A stretch of 64,000 nucleotides of DNA from Apostichopus japonicus (Eukaryota > Echinodermata > Holothuroidea > Aspidochirotida > Stichopodidae): contig NC_092564.1 in NCBI RefSeq assembly GCF_037975245.1, positions 12,176,484 to 12,240,483 of the forward strand. The letters run 5' to 3'. This document shows, in pieces, positions 1-15,800 of the stretch. Position 1 is the stretch's first letter, and every line of letters begins with the position of its first letter. The position numbers and the translations under genes are program-made. The notes below the pieces were generated by a model. That model searched no databases, was not told the DNA's origin, and worked only from the letters and a program-made list of their open reading frames with translations.

Positions 1-719
1 ATCACCGGTTGGATATGAAACTAGTTTCTTTTCAGAAACTGTGTCCATAAAATACGGTTTCTAAACAATTTAACTATTTTGTTGCTAAGTCAGTATCAGT
101 CATTTTATGTGCATCACTGCACAAAGCTGTGAACATCTTAATCATTGTTAGTGTGCTGCATGATACTGGAAATGTTTAGAAGGCACCATGTCCACAGTTG
201 GAGGCTGGGGGGGGCTGGGGGGCTGGGGGGGGGGGGCTGAGGGGGGAGCCAGGATTTGAAGAACAATCTTCTTTAGTCTGCAGTTTCATAAAAATCACAC
301 ACACTGTTTGCTCTGGAAATAAACTCTAACGTTTCATACAGATCCAATCTTGTCACCGTTACATATCGGAATTGGTTGGTAGCCTAGCCAACTTTTTATA
401 TATCAGAATTTGAGGACCAAGTGATTATTAGGATCATTACCTGTTGCAGCTGACTTACAGACTAACTGAATCTTATAGGTTGATAAAGGTAACGTTCATG
501 CAGAAGTTTGCTCGAGTAGTTTGAGCAAGTATGGAGAAAAGTGAGAAGACATTTATATACTGTAATGCAGCAAGATACTTCTAGTTGAAGCAATCATGAA
601 TGAAGAATATTTAGTCTTGCCCTTCCCTATACCATTTCCCATCATCCAGCTGGCCCTTCACACCCCCACCCCCCACCCCCTGTGTACCCCCCATCAGAGC
701 ACAGACTGACTGATCTTAC
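1..719. other. Left edge, inside a STT3B intron
   Basis: No further STT3B exon was found here, so the next one is probably outside the window. A G-rich tract (about 205-245) and a C-rich tract (661-692) are the only notable structures; the C-rich tract lies just past the exon 8 donor. Confidence 0.5.
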
Positions 720-818
720 CTGCAGCTGCCATGTGTTCACTTGTCCTTACAGGCTGAAATCCCACAAATGGAATCTGCATCGACAACAGTGTGCCCAGAA
801 TGAAAAACGTACAAAATG
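720..818 (-). CDS. STT3B: STT3B exon 8
   Basis: 99 nt, phase 1 in and phase 1 out. Acceptor tctgtttccacag, donor G|GTAAGA. Encodes residues 288-321, with [10 protein letters not shown] and R-T-S-E-H-M-A-A-A, the conserved luminal loop that binds the acceptor peptide or lipid-linked donor in STT3. Confidence 0.92.
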
Positions 819-3800
819 CTGTGGAAACAGAAAAGACCAGTCATCATTATATACTGTAGGTCTTGCAAACATCTACATCTTTAACAACTGTGACCAGATA
901 TGAAAATCTTTCAGTTTATCCAATAGACTGCCCCACCCTTACCCCCCCCCCCCTTTCCCAACTACTGTACCTCTCATGGGAACTAGTTATACTATTATAG
1001 TGGTGATGGTAGAAAATGTCATCCAAGACTGCTCTGTCATTTATACAAAGTTAAAAAAAAAACATTTTGATTAATTTATTTAGGATCTATAAAGCAATGG
1101 ACTAACATTATTAAACATTTAGGCCTGCCCTTAGGAGCCGACAACAATATCAATTCAGCATTCCAGAGAATTAGCATACTTTAAAAGCAGAACATCTTGA
1201 AAAGTGAAAAAACTATAGAAACACATGTTATACTCAAATATTTTGGTTTGTTTTTCTCTTGTTGCAATGACATATCAAGACTATAAAAGTTCTACCTAAA
1301 AGTCATCCTCTAACAAATAGCTGGTTTAGGAACATTTAAATAGTTGTAACCACACTGACCTCTCAGTCAGATTGAGGGACATCCAATATATTTATGAATT
1401 GGTCAGAATGGTGTAAAGTTACAACCTAACCCAAAAATGCAGTAATACTGATGATACAATACATGGAACAGATCACAAAAGTTGTCCTCACCGACATAAA
1501 TCCGTTGGGAGTACCTGCCCATCAGGAGTAGGACACAGACGTGTAAGGGTATCAAATTAATAATGAAAACATAGCCACCCCAAGCTGATACCTGGTGGAA
1601 TGAAAAAAAAATAGTAAATACATCATCAATGTGACATCACCAAGTCCGTTAACCAACCATCTTTATTTACTAATGAAAGTAATGTCAAGCTCGAAAAAGC
1701 TTGCTGACGAAACACGGATGGTTTAACTTCAACTCAATATATAAATACGTCAACTCAAGGAGGCAATAAATATTTTGAAGCCGTGTAGATGCAAGGCTTT
1801 CATTTTAATAGTTTTAATAGTTTAGTACATCAAGGAAGTAAGCGATGACAAAACATGGACGAGGCTAATTTTACGTCGTGACTGTAGACTACTTCTGTAG
1901 CCGTGGAACGATATCCACTATTTCCTCAAACTCACCATGTAAAAATATGACAAAGCTGTTCCTGCGGCCCATGCTACCGAACCACGTTTTACCGCTTTAA
2001 TCTGCAAAGAACAAAAAAATTGAAACATGGACGTGAAATAAATCCAGTGAATGTAAAATGTCAGCATTATTATTACTGCACCTAAAACACATATACAGTA
2101 ACAATTGAATTCTACTCTACTCAAATCACAATTTCAATAGCTGTGTGCAACAGCATAGACATGGAGGAAAGGTAAAATAATTATCTTTGAGGACACTCTA
2201 TGAAGTAAGAAAAAAACAATAGAAGTTGACTTGAAATTCACTGCTACTGTCTATCTTGGGCAATACTTGGATTTGAGCCATCAAAACCTAGAGTAAGGTA
2301 TTGAGAACCAGACGGAGTCACTTTAAACCAGGAAGATAGATCCCAGGCTGAGAAAGCTCTGTGACCAAAATTGAATGTCAAGGTAAGGAATTCTGTGCTG
2401 TAACACGAATGTGGGATAATCAATTAAAACATTGATATGTCTTCTATTGCATTTTGCTACTGCATTACCTTACAGCTGAGTTTAAGTTTGTGTTGTAACT
2501 TACTCTGACCCAACCATGAAATATTCACACATAAATGGAGTGTTAGCTCAGTGGTTAACGCCGGTGCCTTTCAATCAAAAGGTCCCGAGTTCGAGTCACT
2601 CCAAGATTAATGTACTGTATGTTGTCTAGTTACAGAGTTGTTGAAAATTCATAATCTTGGACGTTAAATATTTATCTAAGAGACTGACTTCGGTCAGCTT
2701 GCGGCTTTGATAAGCCAATGAGGCTTCTTCGCGAGTTCCTGCTTGCAAGAGGATCTAATATACATACATTCATACTTCTAGCTGGATATTGAGTTGTGTT
2801 GTGAATTTGTGTCACTCTGATAAAACCATGTTACAGCAGGAATTAACTGCATACCTCTATCTTCATAGACCACCTTAATAAAGTCACCAGACAACCCTCC
2901 TTCTAAACGAAAGATCTTAAAAAGTAACAATTGTGTAATATATCCCATTGAGTGAGCCGTTTATTACTGTAGCGAATTTTAAAATGAAAAAATATGTGTC
3001 ATCTGCAAATTGTATGGCTAAGCTTCATTCCAGACGTGATTTCAATGGTCTAAATGTAACAGATAACTTTTTGAGACTATAGCCTATTTACACCAAAATC
3101 TAGTTAAGTTTGGTCAATTTAATCATAAAGGATGCAAACTCCACGTCCCAACAACTGTTCATTGGAATACAACTAGTGTTATATTAAATCATTACATCTC
3201 TTTTAAGAGCTACAACACAAAATACTTAAACAACTTGTGAGTGCTAATAAAAAAGATTTGATCAAACTACTACTACAAAAAAAAACTCCTTTTTACTGTA
3301 TCAAAAAAAAACTCCTTTTTATTCTCCATTTCTCTGTTCATTTTCATGGATTTAACCCAAAGCCAGATTACAAACTTGTGTTGTTGAAGTATTTAAATCA
3401 CTTAACATCTTTGTTTTTGTTTATGGTAGACTACTCTATACTCACCCATAAGTAATATGTAAAGAGAAGGGCAAAGATAGCAATGCCTTCATTATCATAC
3501 GATCCTGCCACGGAACGTGAAATGTAACCCGGAACTGTAAGAGAGGCAGAAAATGCAGAGGTTATCAAACAGAGCTTATGTGTTTGTTGCATGCTCAAAT
3601 CTGCAGAAGAGCATCGGTGGATGAAGAATGAAACCACGCAATTTCATTTTCCACCCAAAAAATTTTCCCCTTCAAGTTTATGACAGGTTCAAAAATCAAC
3701 AGCTTTCCAACAAGTTTCAGATAAACTTCAAAGAACAAAGCAGCTTTTAGTCTAATACAAAGTTTCGGTTTTAAAACAGTTGTGAAACATTTCTCACTTT

Positions 3801-6800
3801 CAAAAGTGCTGGAAATGTCACAAAGCTGTTGTAGCCCATTTAAAAATTTTATGAGGGGACTAGCTTGTTTCAATAGATCTGTATTTCAAGTTTCAATGTC
3901 AAGACCTTTTACCAATAATACCTTAAATATCCATGACAACTGGCAACATGAAGAATGCCAAATACATACAATACATACGGAGAGATAATTGACATCTTAA
4001 ATGATCTAGTTCAAAGACTGAAAGGAAGATCTATATCACAAAAGAGAGCAATTGATCATCTATCGATTTTTGTTTTCACCACAATCGACGAGAAATGGAG
4101 AGCTGTAGAATAATAAATTATTTGGCCTGCATACGTAGCACGCAGATGAGCTACTTTCAACACCGAAACATTTCCAAGGGCAATGGGTAACAATTGATAA
4201 GATCATCATCAAGATGATGATTGATCACTGATACGCAGAGGTAGAGCAGAATCATCAATGGTGCGTTTGTACCAGGTCTTCGTTAGAAATTTAGGAAAAG
4301 GCAGGAACTCTTCTCATAAATTAGTGTCAACTTTACAAAAGTTTAAAAGGTAGATGCTCATCATGTTGTAAAGACAACAATTAATTTAATCATTAATTTA
4401 GTGTTCATATTTTGTGTACCAGTATAAAATGCTATGGTTGCTGCATAAATAATGTGCTAACTTCATCTCTGGACTTGTATAGAATTTGACCATTTGGCGA
4501 TGTGATATTGGACAAATTAAAATATTCCCTGACGTGGGACTAGTGAATAGCACCAACAGTTAGGGTATACATACATGCTTCAATGAAAGAGATACATATT
4601 TAAATTTGATATTTATCATTGTAAGCAGAAAGACTACTAATATGAAGGACTTCCATGCAAGTCAATATTTAACTTTAGAATGCCAACTAATATGCAAATG
4701 TTTAACAAGCTTTCATGACAATGTTCCTTTGACTGTATATGTATGTACTGTACACTGTTGATAGCACATGTTAGCTAAACATATCATTGTTTATTTACTT
4801 TAATGTTTCATTCTTTAATGCAATGTCTTGTTTCAAGTTTAAACAATGAGGTTTTCTACCTAATTTCATTCATTAGATGTGAAATTTCCAAGTTTTGTTT
4901 CTGAATTTAATTTGATAAAATCACAGTTACATATGTGTGTGCTATAAAATGAAGTTCAACACACTGTTTGGCATCGGCTGATTCTCAAACACTTCAATGC
5001 TTTCAATAAACTATGTCATCAAGGGTAACATGAACATGTAAAGTTTTGTGATAGGATGCCTCAAACATGGAATGATCCATCCAAACTCACCTATGGCAAG
5101 AAAGCAAGCAGCCATTAATCCTGCACTGGTATCCCATAATTCTCTGGTAAGGGCAAACCCTGCTATAGCTGTCAGACCACTTTAGAAGGGAAAAAGGAAT
5201 ACGAAGAAAAGATGACGGATTAGAAAACTACTGTAGATGAAAGGTGTTAAGTCTTCCGTCATTGACTCGGACTGACATAAAGTGACTAGTTACTGAAGCG
5301 GTGTGCTCTCTTATCAAAACCCTGGTCAATGTGGAGGGTGGGGAGTTGGCAAAATAGGATTAACACAGTTGACAAGGGACGGGAAGGGTAGGAAATTGGG
5401 GAAATGAAGGGTCTGGGTAAAAAAAGAACACTACATGTTAAAAAAGGCTGCTGAAGGTTATATGGAGTGTATTAGTTGAGTGGAGATAGGTAAGATACAT
5501 GTGAATTCAATATCACAGTACATGTATCATCAGAAGGTCCTCTTTTAAATATGTCATCATTTTGCAATTGACACCATAAATGCACATTTAATAGGAAACT
5601 TTGATCCTGTTTGAAAATTGTTCACATCTTTACTACTGTTCTTCTTAGTTACCTTTCACATGTACAAGAATAACCTCACTGTGTATATGCATTAAGGAAA
5701 CAAAGAGTCATGCTAGTAAAGTCAACATGGAGAAAAGAAAGAAGGTAGATAAGATTTCCTCCTTCCTTAGCCTACCGTTTCATTTTTCAGCCCTTGGCAT
5801 GTTAAAATAAATGTGTCTGTACAGTGAAACATGCTACAGTTTCGTACAGTGACTGTGTTGAAAAGGTCAGATGAGAAGCTCATTGTAAAATTCCCACTGC
5901 TTTTGTTCTACTGTACTGTTGTTGATGAGGGTCTGAAGTACTTGCTATTTTAAGTAAACCTATATAAACATCTGTTTGAAATGTACTGCAGACTAATGTA
6001 CTGTAGTACTGTACAGGCAGAGCATGAAAGACAGTGAGTAGTGCTGTACTGTACTTCCTGATGTGGGTGTGATCAATCTGTTCATGTCAAATATATACAT
6101 GTGGGCAAGAGGAAGACTTTATTTATTTTATTTTTTTCAAAAACATGAAATATTGCAGTCATTTTATGAGGTGGTATTCTTCACAAGGCCCAGTAGGAAG
6201 GGTGCTTTGCATGTAATGTATCAACCACTGATGGATTTGCTCATCATCATCATCATCACCGATCATCACCATCATCTGACATCACCATCACTTTGTGTGA
6301 ACAAGTGGCTGAGGGAGGGGAAATGGGAGGTGGGGGGAGATGGCAGATGGGAGAGTGTGTGTGTACAGACTCAAGAAAACTAGCTTTGCATTTTACTCTG
6401 GTAGCACAGGAAATGTATTAAAAATATTGCAGTGTACTTTTCATACAGTGATACACAACATGACATGTACAGTATGGTAGTGAGCTTGTTACATTCACAG
6501 TAAAGGAACTGCTGCCTAGATAAGACGTTTAGTCTGCTGGTTACAATATTATTATATATTTTCATATAGTTTTTTTTCTCATTTTGTATTGGATAAAACT
6601 TTGTTTACTTTTACATCTTTGATATTTCGTTGTTGTTGGTATGTATGTGTGTGTGTCAATGTGTGGAAGGGAAGGGGTGTTGGAGTGACAGGTTAAGCGA
6701 AACGTTTTGGCATCCAAAGCAGAGCTGGACATTAAACCTGAAGTACAAAGTCAGTATTATGACATCCTCATTCACTACCTATGTACAGTAACGATATCGT

Positions 6801-9800
6801 GTGTACATACATGAATGTACCATACACTACATAACAGAATGTTCTCTGACTCATTGCTTCAACTAACTGAGCAGAGTGCAGTCTTATTTAACATCTCACA
6901 TTCAGCTAGTTACAACAAACATCTACTGTAATGAATAAATTGTATCAATGGTGTCCTTACTGTGAATTTATCATGACTTAAAGATAAAGACAATCCTTTT
7001 CTTCTTTTTTTTATTCGAAAGTTTAGCCATATATATGTTATATCACACATTTTCTCTACCACTACAGAAATTGTTGTTATTCCTGAATATACTGTATGTA
7101 CTGTTCAAAGTACAAACTACATATCACTTGCACATTAAAGTAGTTTCAAATGACACTTTAATTGACTTTCTTCTGCCACAACTAGGATGAAGAAGGGTAA
7201 AGGGTCCAGATAATCACAGATGGGAAATTCATTTGCCTCGGAAATGGGTTTAGTTGTATGATGTTGGAAGTGTCATGTCGATTGTGACCAATGACGTATT
7301 TTGAAATGATAGGTCTGTCTACCAGCAAATTCCATCGGTTGCTATGGATACTAACATATATGCTAATGCAGCTATGGAAAGGGTTTGCTGATTTAACAAC
7401 AACTAGAGCTTTGTTAATGTCCTTTCGACAAAGATGTGAGGAAATTCCATCTATATCATTCTGTTCATCAGTTTGGTCTTGATCTGTTTGCTTTTTTACA
7501 TTGCCCCATTGGGAAACAATTTGGGAAGGCAAAGCCTGATAAAAAACGTGGAAACTGGAACATTGTGTGAAAGGTTTCCGCGCAAATTGTCAACTTTTTA
7601 AGGTTTGTCACATGCATAGTCTGACATATATAATCTGGCTCTATATACAGTACTTTCTACAACTCCTACAATGTTTGGATGAATTCCAGATCTCACTGAC
7701 CACAAACCTTTAACTCTTTTAATAGTATTGTGTATCTGGGAAATCTGTCTCAACTCCACAACTGCACTTTGCCCATCTACCAATTCTGACAACTGATACA
7801 GAAAGTAGCCAACCACAATCTTAATCATATGAGTTTATATTCAATTGTTTGAGAGCTACTTGTAGGAACATACATGAATACGAATGAAGTAGTGTGAAGG
7901 GTAGGGAAGAGAAGAGCACTTCACCTCATCAGTATAAAATAGTTAAACAATGCAACATGTAAGGTCTATGACCTCTGTTTTAACAACATGGCAAAGCTAG
8001 TCAATTATGCATGCATGATTCACTGTAGATACAGTAGAACTGTATACTGTAGAAAGTGAAAGATACAGTTTATCGGTCTGTCAACTGTAGTTCATACCGT
8101 ACCTGAAGAAAGGCGCCAAAAACACACAAATATCCCTGATGTGTACCGGTATATGTAGGGCGTGTAGAATAGTATGGATGGCTCCAGACGTCACCATTAA
8201 ACCAGGATAAACCTGTTGAGAACAAAAAATTTTGGGGGAGGGATGTTAACATTATACTGAATCAAACGAGTGCTATTTACATATTTACATTCACGACTGA
8301 AACTGTTGAAGAGGAACACATTACATATTTTTTAATATGGCCATCGCATGTAGCATTTCTCGGCCCAAGAGAGGCAGCAACATAAAGAGCTAAGTACAGA
8401 TTACACAGTAGTATGTGTACAGTAGTTCATCCAGATCATGTACATACTGTATGGACAGATCAAATAATTGTTCAATCACTTTGATGAGCTATTAACATAC
8501 CAGCTTAGATCTACTCTACAGTACGTTGCTAAGCAACCATGAAAATGAAATTGCACCAGCTTAACAGCAAATGCAGACGAACAAATTAAATTGTTTCAAT
8601 TAGTAACTCACTATCAACTTATCAAGTACACGGCAGCACCTTGGTTTTATGAACACTCTTTCCTTTATTCACTGACATCATTCACAGCTCATCAACTCTC
8701 CTAAGCAAACAACTGATACAGTAAAAGCTTTCACAACCCTGGTTAAACATTAGCTTACAGAGACTTGAAAATGGTTTCAAGAGTTGTTTTCTAACAGAAT
8801 TAAACTACCAGCTGCATAATTCACAAATTTATGGAAGTCTTGACAAGAAATCTGAATTTTTTCAAATTTTCAACCGATTTCCAATGAATTTTGTCAAGAT
8901 CATTCTTAGGTGACTTATGATTGGTCAAGTGATACTGCCTCGGTGTTCAGACTTATCACCAAATCAATTAACTTACTGTAGAGGAGATAACAAAGACAAA
9001 GATTTAGCAAGTACTCAGTAAATAACTTAATACAGAGCAAGTACTATACAGAAAGAAACACAACGTTCTAATCCAATCTTCATACCTGGTTCCTTTGCTG
9101 AGATCTACAAGTGAAAATTTTCTCTTTCACTTTTTTCAGTTTATTTGTTAAGTACTCTTCCTGAACCTGATACTACTGTAACAAATGTACTGTAACATTA
9201 AGAACATCACTTTTGCTTTGTAACAAAATATCCTGTTGCTGGTACAAATGATCTTTTAAAAATTACTATTTAATCATTTACCATCATGAGTTATGGAAGT
9301 AACATGACATGAATCACATGTGAAGCCCTCTGTCCATGACTTGAGAAATGTCCGACCTACCAAATTGTACTCTTCGTACTGCAGTACGACAGTACCATAG
9401 CTTGCCAATCAAGTACATGCGTAGTCTGTACATATCTGTACATATTTCAAATATTGAACTTCTTTCAACCAGTATGATCCTCTTGATTGTACTACCTGTA
9501 TACTTAAGTGAACCACTGTTAATGTATTATCTGTATACTACCAAGTGTATTAAGGGAAGTTCCACCCTTCTGGGTTCGATTGGAGGTTATAATCCTCAGT
9601 GTCTCATCAGTAGGAAGACAGATGAACACTTCAAAAATGTCACAAGAAACAGTGTGTAGCCGGCTAAGTACACTACTGTATACAGTTTATTACAGTATAT
9701 CCAAGCACTAGATTTCTACAGAAACAGACTGACTCATATTTATCTGAAAGGTCCAATATTCTTAGCATAGAATATGAATATTGCATAGTTTATTCTTACA

Positions 9801-12800
9801 TGGGTAGGAGAGGATTGATACTGTGGAGTCCAGTTTTACAGAAAAAGAAAGGAATGGTTTAACTTACAGTTTTGCTGCTAGCCGGAAGCCACTTTCCAAC
9901 ACACACACACACATACAAATGCAACAATGTACAATATAAACGCACAGCTCTAGGGTAATATAAATGAAAATCTGTTGGGTCGACCCAAATTAGATTCGTT
10001 GTTGGGTAGGCACTGTCACGCTAGGGTAGAATCCGGGGCTAGGGATGGTTAGTTTCAGTCCAAGATTAACAATTAAATTATATTATATACAGATATACCC
10101 AATTTCTACACTTCAAATGGGATTCCGAAAAAGTGGATTCAGATTCTCAAGGTTATACTGTATACTATCTCCACCATTCTTGATTACTTTCAAACTTTGG
10201 ATCCATATCTGCTCCTATAATCTAGCTGAATCTATATCCTCATGGCTTGGAGGGTAAAGGTGCTCTATAGCCACATGGCAATGATTCCCACCAATATCTT
10301 TGTCTATCTAAAGGGAACCCGGGCCAAATTGGAGGGGAGGATACAGTAGTACAGTACCCATTGAGGGAAAACTACTTTCTCTAATAAGTCCTACCAGAAA
10401 ACTTTTGACCATAGCTCTGCAGTGATGATGCGGCTTTTCCAAGCACAAGGAAGTTCTGCACTAAAGAGACAACCCATAATGCTACTTGACATCTAATGGA
10501 TGCACAAAGAAAAACTGCAGAAGAGTCAATGAACTTCTGTTCTGATGCACACAATCACACTGTTATCTTAAAGGAGAAAGAAACCTTTTCTTCTTCGAGA
10601 ATACCGTTTTGCAGTACTCTCTTTTCGACAGAAGCAACACGAATGCTTGGCACTCCCGGCATTTTGCATCAACTTACGAACAATCTCCAAGAGCAAGTGT
10701 ACAATTCATATGTACAGTAGAGAGGGGAATTGTTTAACTTACGTTGTGGCTCGCTGACATCATGTTTGATGCGCCCTCATTATTGAAATTAACATAATGG
10801 CCGCCAACACAGTAAGTGTGAAAAAAAATAATTAGAAAATTTCTGGAAATTCGGAAAAATGTATTGCGACTAGTTATTTCACAGAGGGTATAAGAACATT
10901 AGTCTCTACAATGAGGTTACTGCAAATCCCCAGGGTATATTTCTTCTTAAAGTTAATAGATACACTGGGAAGCCAGCAGCTTCTAGAAAGTAAACAGTCC
11001 ACAGCCTATTTACACAAGATAATGAGTATACTAGAGCATTCTGAACTTGGACCACATACTATAGTCTACAGGTACTACTGAACCATATGTTATCAATAGT
11101 TTTGTCAGAAAACATTAAGAATAGTGACCGGAGTGAAACATATACAGTACTGTAGGTGTGAGTGTGTTGTGTTTTATAAATTTGTGAAGTAGCAAATAAC
11201 ATGTAATTTCATTTCATCTCAGAAATGTGCAGCCCACACCACAGTATAAATTGTATATATTGCTGAATTATGTGATCTTGAATAGGCCTTTAAGTTTCAA
11301 ACCTCTAGACGCTAACCGTGACTAAGCACATTTTGCAAAGTAAAATAGCGAAATCTGTTTGTAGGTTGAAATCAAAGACTGAGCCATTAGCGAATTGCCT
11401 CCCAAAATAAAAAAGCGAGACAAAGAAATAAATTAGGAACTCAACACGCTATGCCACATGATTGCAGTTAATCCCTCAATGTCCTTTGAACTTCTTTTTT
11501 TTCTGCTGATAACACCAATTAACACGTCTCGCATTATTTCTTGCATACGTAGATAATACGGTAAGCGCCCGTAGCAACAACCATCAAGGTTGCGTAGAGA
11601 CAGTATCCTCTCAAGACCTGCAGTAGTAACCACTTGCTTTGCAGAGTAAGATGCTTACAAGCAGAACTATCTCTTCAAATGCAAAAACTGTCTACTTGTG
11701 ATGTTAACTGTACAGTATACACATGTACAATAGAGTGTAAGCATTGAGGAGAAAGTAACTGGAATACCTGTAGGTACCTGTAGGTCAAATTTTAAGGATT
11801 TTCTCTGGCCTTACAACTTACTGTAGTTACATGTCTCTATGCAAATTTTGTTGTCCAAAAAAAAAGTAGCAAAATAACATTGACTGATATACCACTGTAG
11901 GATGTACTGCACACTGTAGGAGAGATGTATACTGTAGGTTGGTGATTAGAACAATGTTCAGCTTTTGGGCATGATCTAGCAATTTATCATTTTACATTTT
12001 TGGGGGTATTTAGTATTTACGATAGTTTAATGGAAATTTGATGTACGCGGCTAGTCGTCCTTCTTACCACCTCCACAACTGAATGTGGTTGTCTACAGGT
12101 AACCAGAAATTGGTCATCTCGGACTACTGTACCATGAAATATTTGCGTGCAATAACAGCATTTTGCAAAGTATGTTAGCTACTGTACAACGTCTGTGGTA
12201 AAGTGTTAGATCGTTTAAAACCCTCTTTTTAGTAACTTTGTGTAGTAGTTGATCTGACAGTGTGAAGACCACCAAGTACAGGATGATGGCTTCATGCTCC
12301 TGTACCTTGCTACTGTTATTTGTCATGTATCCACTGCATATGGCAATGCTATAATACTGAGCCTACCAGAAAGTTAGATACAGACAGTGAACATACAGAA
12401 ATGTTTATGGAAAAGCAACAATGTCAACATAGTATTAATGTATAAAACACCTGTGGGGGGGGGGCAAAATAAATTATAGAAAAAAAATGTGCCAAATATG
12501 GTGATGACATCATAACGAGCACTATATATGGCAATAATGTTTATGCATGAATGTTAATGCTAGACAGTGATGATCATACACTTTGACCTCACTACCATGG
12601 AAACAGGAACTGCCAGTTTTAAGCTGATAATCTTGACTTACTTGATGTGTGTGTCAGTGTACTACTCATTCAATATCAGCTCCCCATTCTTTCTCTCCCT
12701 TACCAATATTGACTTACTTGATGTATGTTATGTGCCTGTACTACTCCTTAATGTCAGGTTAATTACAACTTCCCACAAGTTGAATGATCACAAATCACTG

Positions 12801-15800
12801 GTTACCACTGGAGAAGATTGCTACAATACTGTTGGTACAGTAACAAGATCTAGGCAGGGCAGAGCGAGAGTACTGTGGTGAGGTTTTGAGGAGACAAGTA
12901 GAGTACTGTGTGGGAAATGGTGAATCATTTGACTCCAATAGCCAGAGTACATGCTCCAATTAGTAACCTGCTTCAGATACAGATATTGACATATTTGAGA
13001 GTGCTGCTATTGAACTCCACCGTTACCACCGCTTGTTGAATTTAAAAGCCAAAATGATCCCGATCCGATCCTGTGAGCGTTGCATATAACTGATGCCAGC
13101 AAGAAATACCAAGACCTCTGATTAAGCACATTACAACAGTGCTTCACAGTTTGCACTCATCATTGTCAGATAAACCGATTCACGCTTGTGAGGTTGCTCA
13201 GTGCTGTACAGTTCAAACGATTCAAATTACTGTAAATGATGGATAAGTTGTACAGGAAGTTACAAAGTGCTGCTCAGTACTGTGTCATCCTCCTACCACC
13301 ATCAACGTTTCTAGTTCAATGGTAAAAATGAAAATAAATTTGTGGCCATGGAATTAAGTGAACATAAATAAGTAGTTGAGTCGACTAGGGGAATCAAGTT
13401 ACAGTTGTTTTGCAAGCATCCCACGGTTAACAAATTAACCACACATACTTCCACATGTAAACTGTACAGCTACGCACTTCTTTCTGACTTCTTTGGCTTA
13501 AAATAAGAAGCATAAAAACTGCTGTCAAACTAACCCCTTAAAAGGTGACTTTTGCCAGCTTTGATATGTCATAGTTCAAGAAAGAACAAAACACACTGAG
13601 TGTTACTAATATACTCTATGTATCCCACCTTTCAGTAACATTGTTTTAACACAAACATTTTTTTTTTTTTAAATTGCCATGCAAAATGTCAATACTATAT
13701 GTCAGAAACAGTATGCACTTCCTTCCAAGCAGAATTTGCAAAAATGAGGAGGGTAATATTCGCTGCTAACGTTTCTTTTCATGTTTACAGCAGCTCTTTG
13801 ACCATTTGTACAGTTACTATATAAATTTCTGTACCATTACTATATATATACTGTATAAAAACTTGATCACAGTGAAGTCCATTCTCTTGACTTGTAGTCA
13901 TGTCGTACATGTAATCTTTAATACTGATGGCATTGTCTACCAACTAGCACCTACATGGCAAGGCCCATCCTCCCTCCAAAAACCATGTCTCTTCCCCCTC
14001 CCCCCCCCACCCTCCACAAACACACACACCTTTAACACTGAACATATCATACAGTATCTGTTTAGCATTATACTACACTATACTGTACATACAGTTTAAG
14101 CAAACTTGAAAGTCTCATGTGATTTCCAAACTTTGCATTTTTGACGCAGAACAGTGTAACTTTGACATCTCAATGAAATGGAAAGTGAAAGAACCACTAG
14201 TGTACTGTAATCAGTAACAACTATGCACTGTGCACTAAAATGCATGCATACATAATTACAGTAAGTATTAGATGATGGAAGAGGGAGATTTGCTACTTAC
14301 TGTCCCACCCACAATTCTTCCCAATGGATACCAAGCTCGATCATCAAACCAGTTCAGAAAGTCATGGAAACTTGATGCGACCAGATGGCGAGTAGCCCGA
14401 TAGTTGAACCTGTTGTGAGGGAGGGAGGAAAAAAGAGGAAGAGAATCTTTTACATTGCAGTACTTCAAATCCATTCAACCATCACATATTAGTAGAGGAA
14501 CTTTGAAACAAATTAAAGGTACAGAGTGTGTTTAAGTTTTAACTGAAAGCAAAATTTAAGACAAACTACTGTATGAACTGACCAACAAAACAGAAAATTG
14601 CACAATCAAATGAAAAACAGCGGACAAATTTCATACAAGCTTATGTATAGGAGAGAATTTTGGGGGTATTTGACCTTTGATGTTATCAATCATGAACGTA
14701 GGATTTACATGGTCAAGCAGTGCAAGCACTTTACCCACCAAGCTTGAACTTGATCGGACTTACGGTCTAAGAGGAGTTCATGACACCATTATTTGATTTT
14801 TACGCACAAATCTCTACATATCGTGTGGTTTAATACCTTTACCTACATGTTGAAAAGCAGAAAATGGATAAAACTAAGTTTTGGGCTTCTTGGCCTTGGG
14901 CATCATCAATCACAGAGGCTCGAGTCTACATGGTCAGGCAGCTACTCACCAAGTTTGAGGTCAATCTGACTTTCAGTCTAGGAGAAGTTCGCGACACACT
15001 TTTTCACACTATTTTTAGGCCAATTTTACCTTTGACCCTAAACACCTACAGTAAATCTGTCCTACTTTAAACTCTGTCTCTTTCTCTACATATCATGTGG
15101 TGTAATGCCTTTTACCTACATGTTGACAAGCAGAAAATGGAAAAAAAAACAATTTGAAGGTTTCTTGACCTTTGACCTCTGACTTTTGACATGACAATCC
15201 CGGAGGCACGGGAGATTACATGGTTAAGCACTTACCCACCAAGTTTGAACTTGGACTTACAGTCCCTATACATTACACGTAAAGAGATGAGATAATAACT
15301 ATCCTGAACCTCTCTCCTTCTTGACAGGGCAGCACATCTGCACATGGAGCTGCTACTACTGTACTGTATTCACAACAAGCAGCCAACCACTGATCTAGCA
15401 GAACTGATGCTACAATTGTCAGCCCTTATGATCATTACGTAGCTTGTAATCTGCTGTAAAGCTTGCTTGCAAAACTGACAGAGAGCAAACAATTGACCTT
15501 GGTATTGCTACTGTATGACGGATGCGTTCAGCTTCAATCCTCATCACCAACTCGGTTAATATTAGAAAGCCTCTAGTAAGATATTAGACGACTGGGATTT
15601 AGCAACCGTTTGAAGGAGAATATGAAAGAGCAGAATTGTAGATCTTCTTGGTGATTTATACCACACTGTATACTGTATAATATTGTGGGAAACAATAATA
15701 ATTTAGTATACAGTGTAATATTAAAGAAATAAGAATGGATCCTGCTGGGAACCCTTCCATATCATTTTAATAAGTCGCATCAAATTGTCTCCATCTGTGT

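Noticed and set aside
682-903. 73-residue plus-strand ORF
   Set aside because: It is antisense to STT3B exon 8, which has splice sites and strong family identity on the minus strand.
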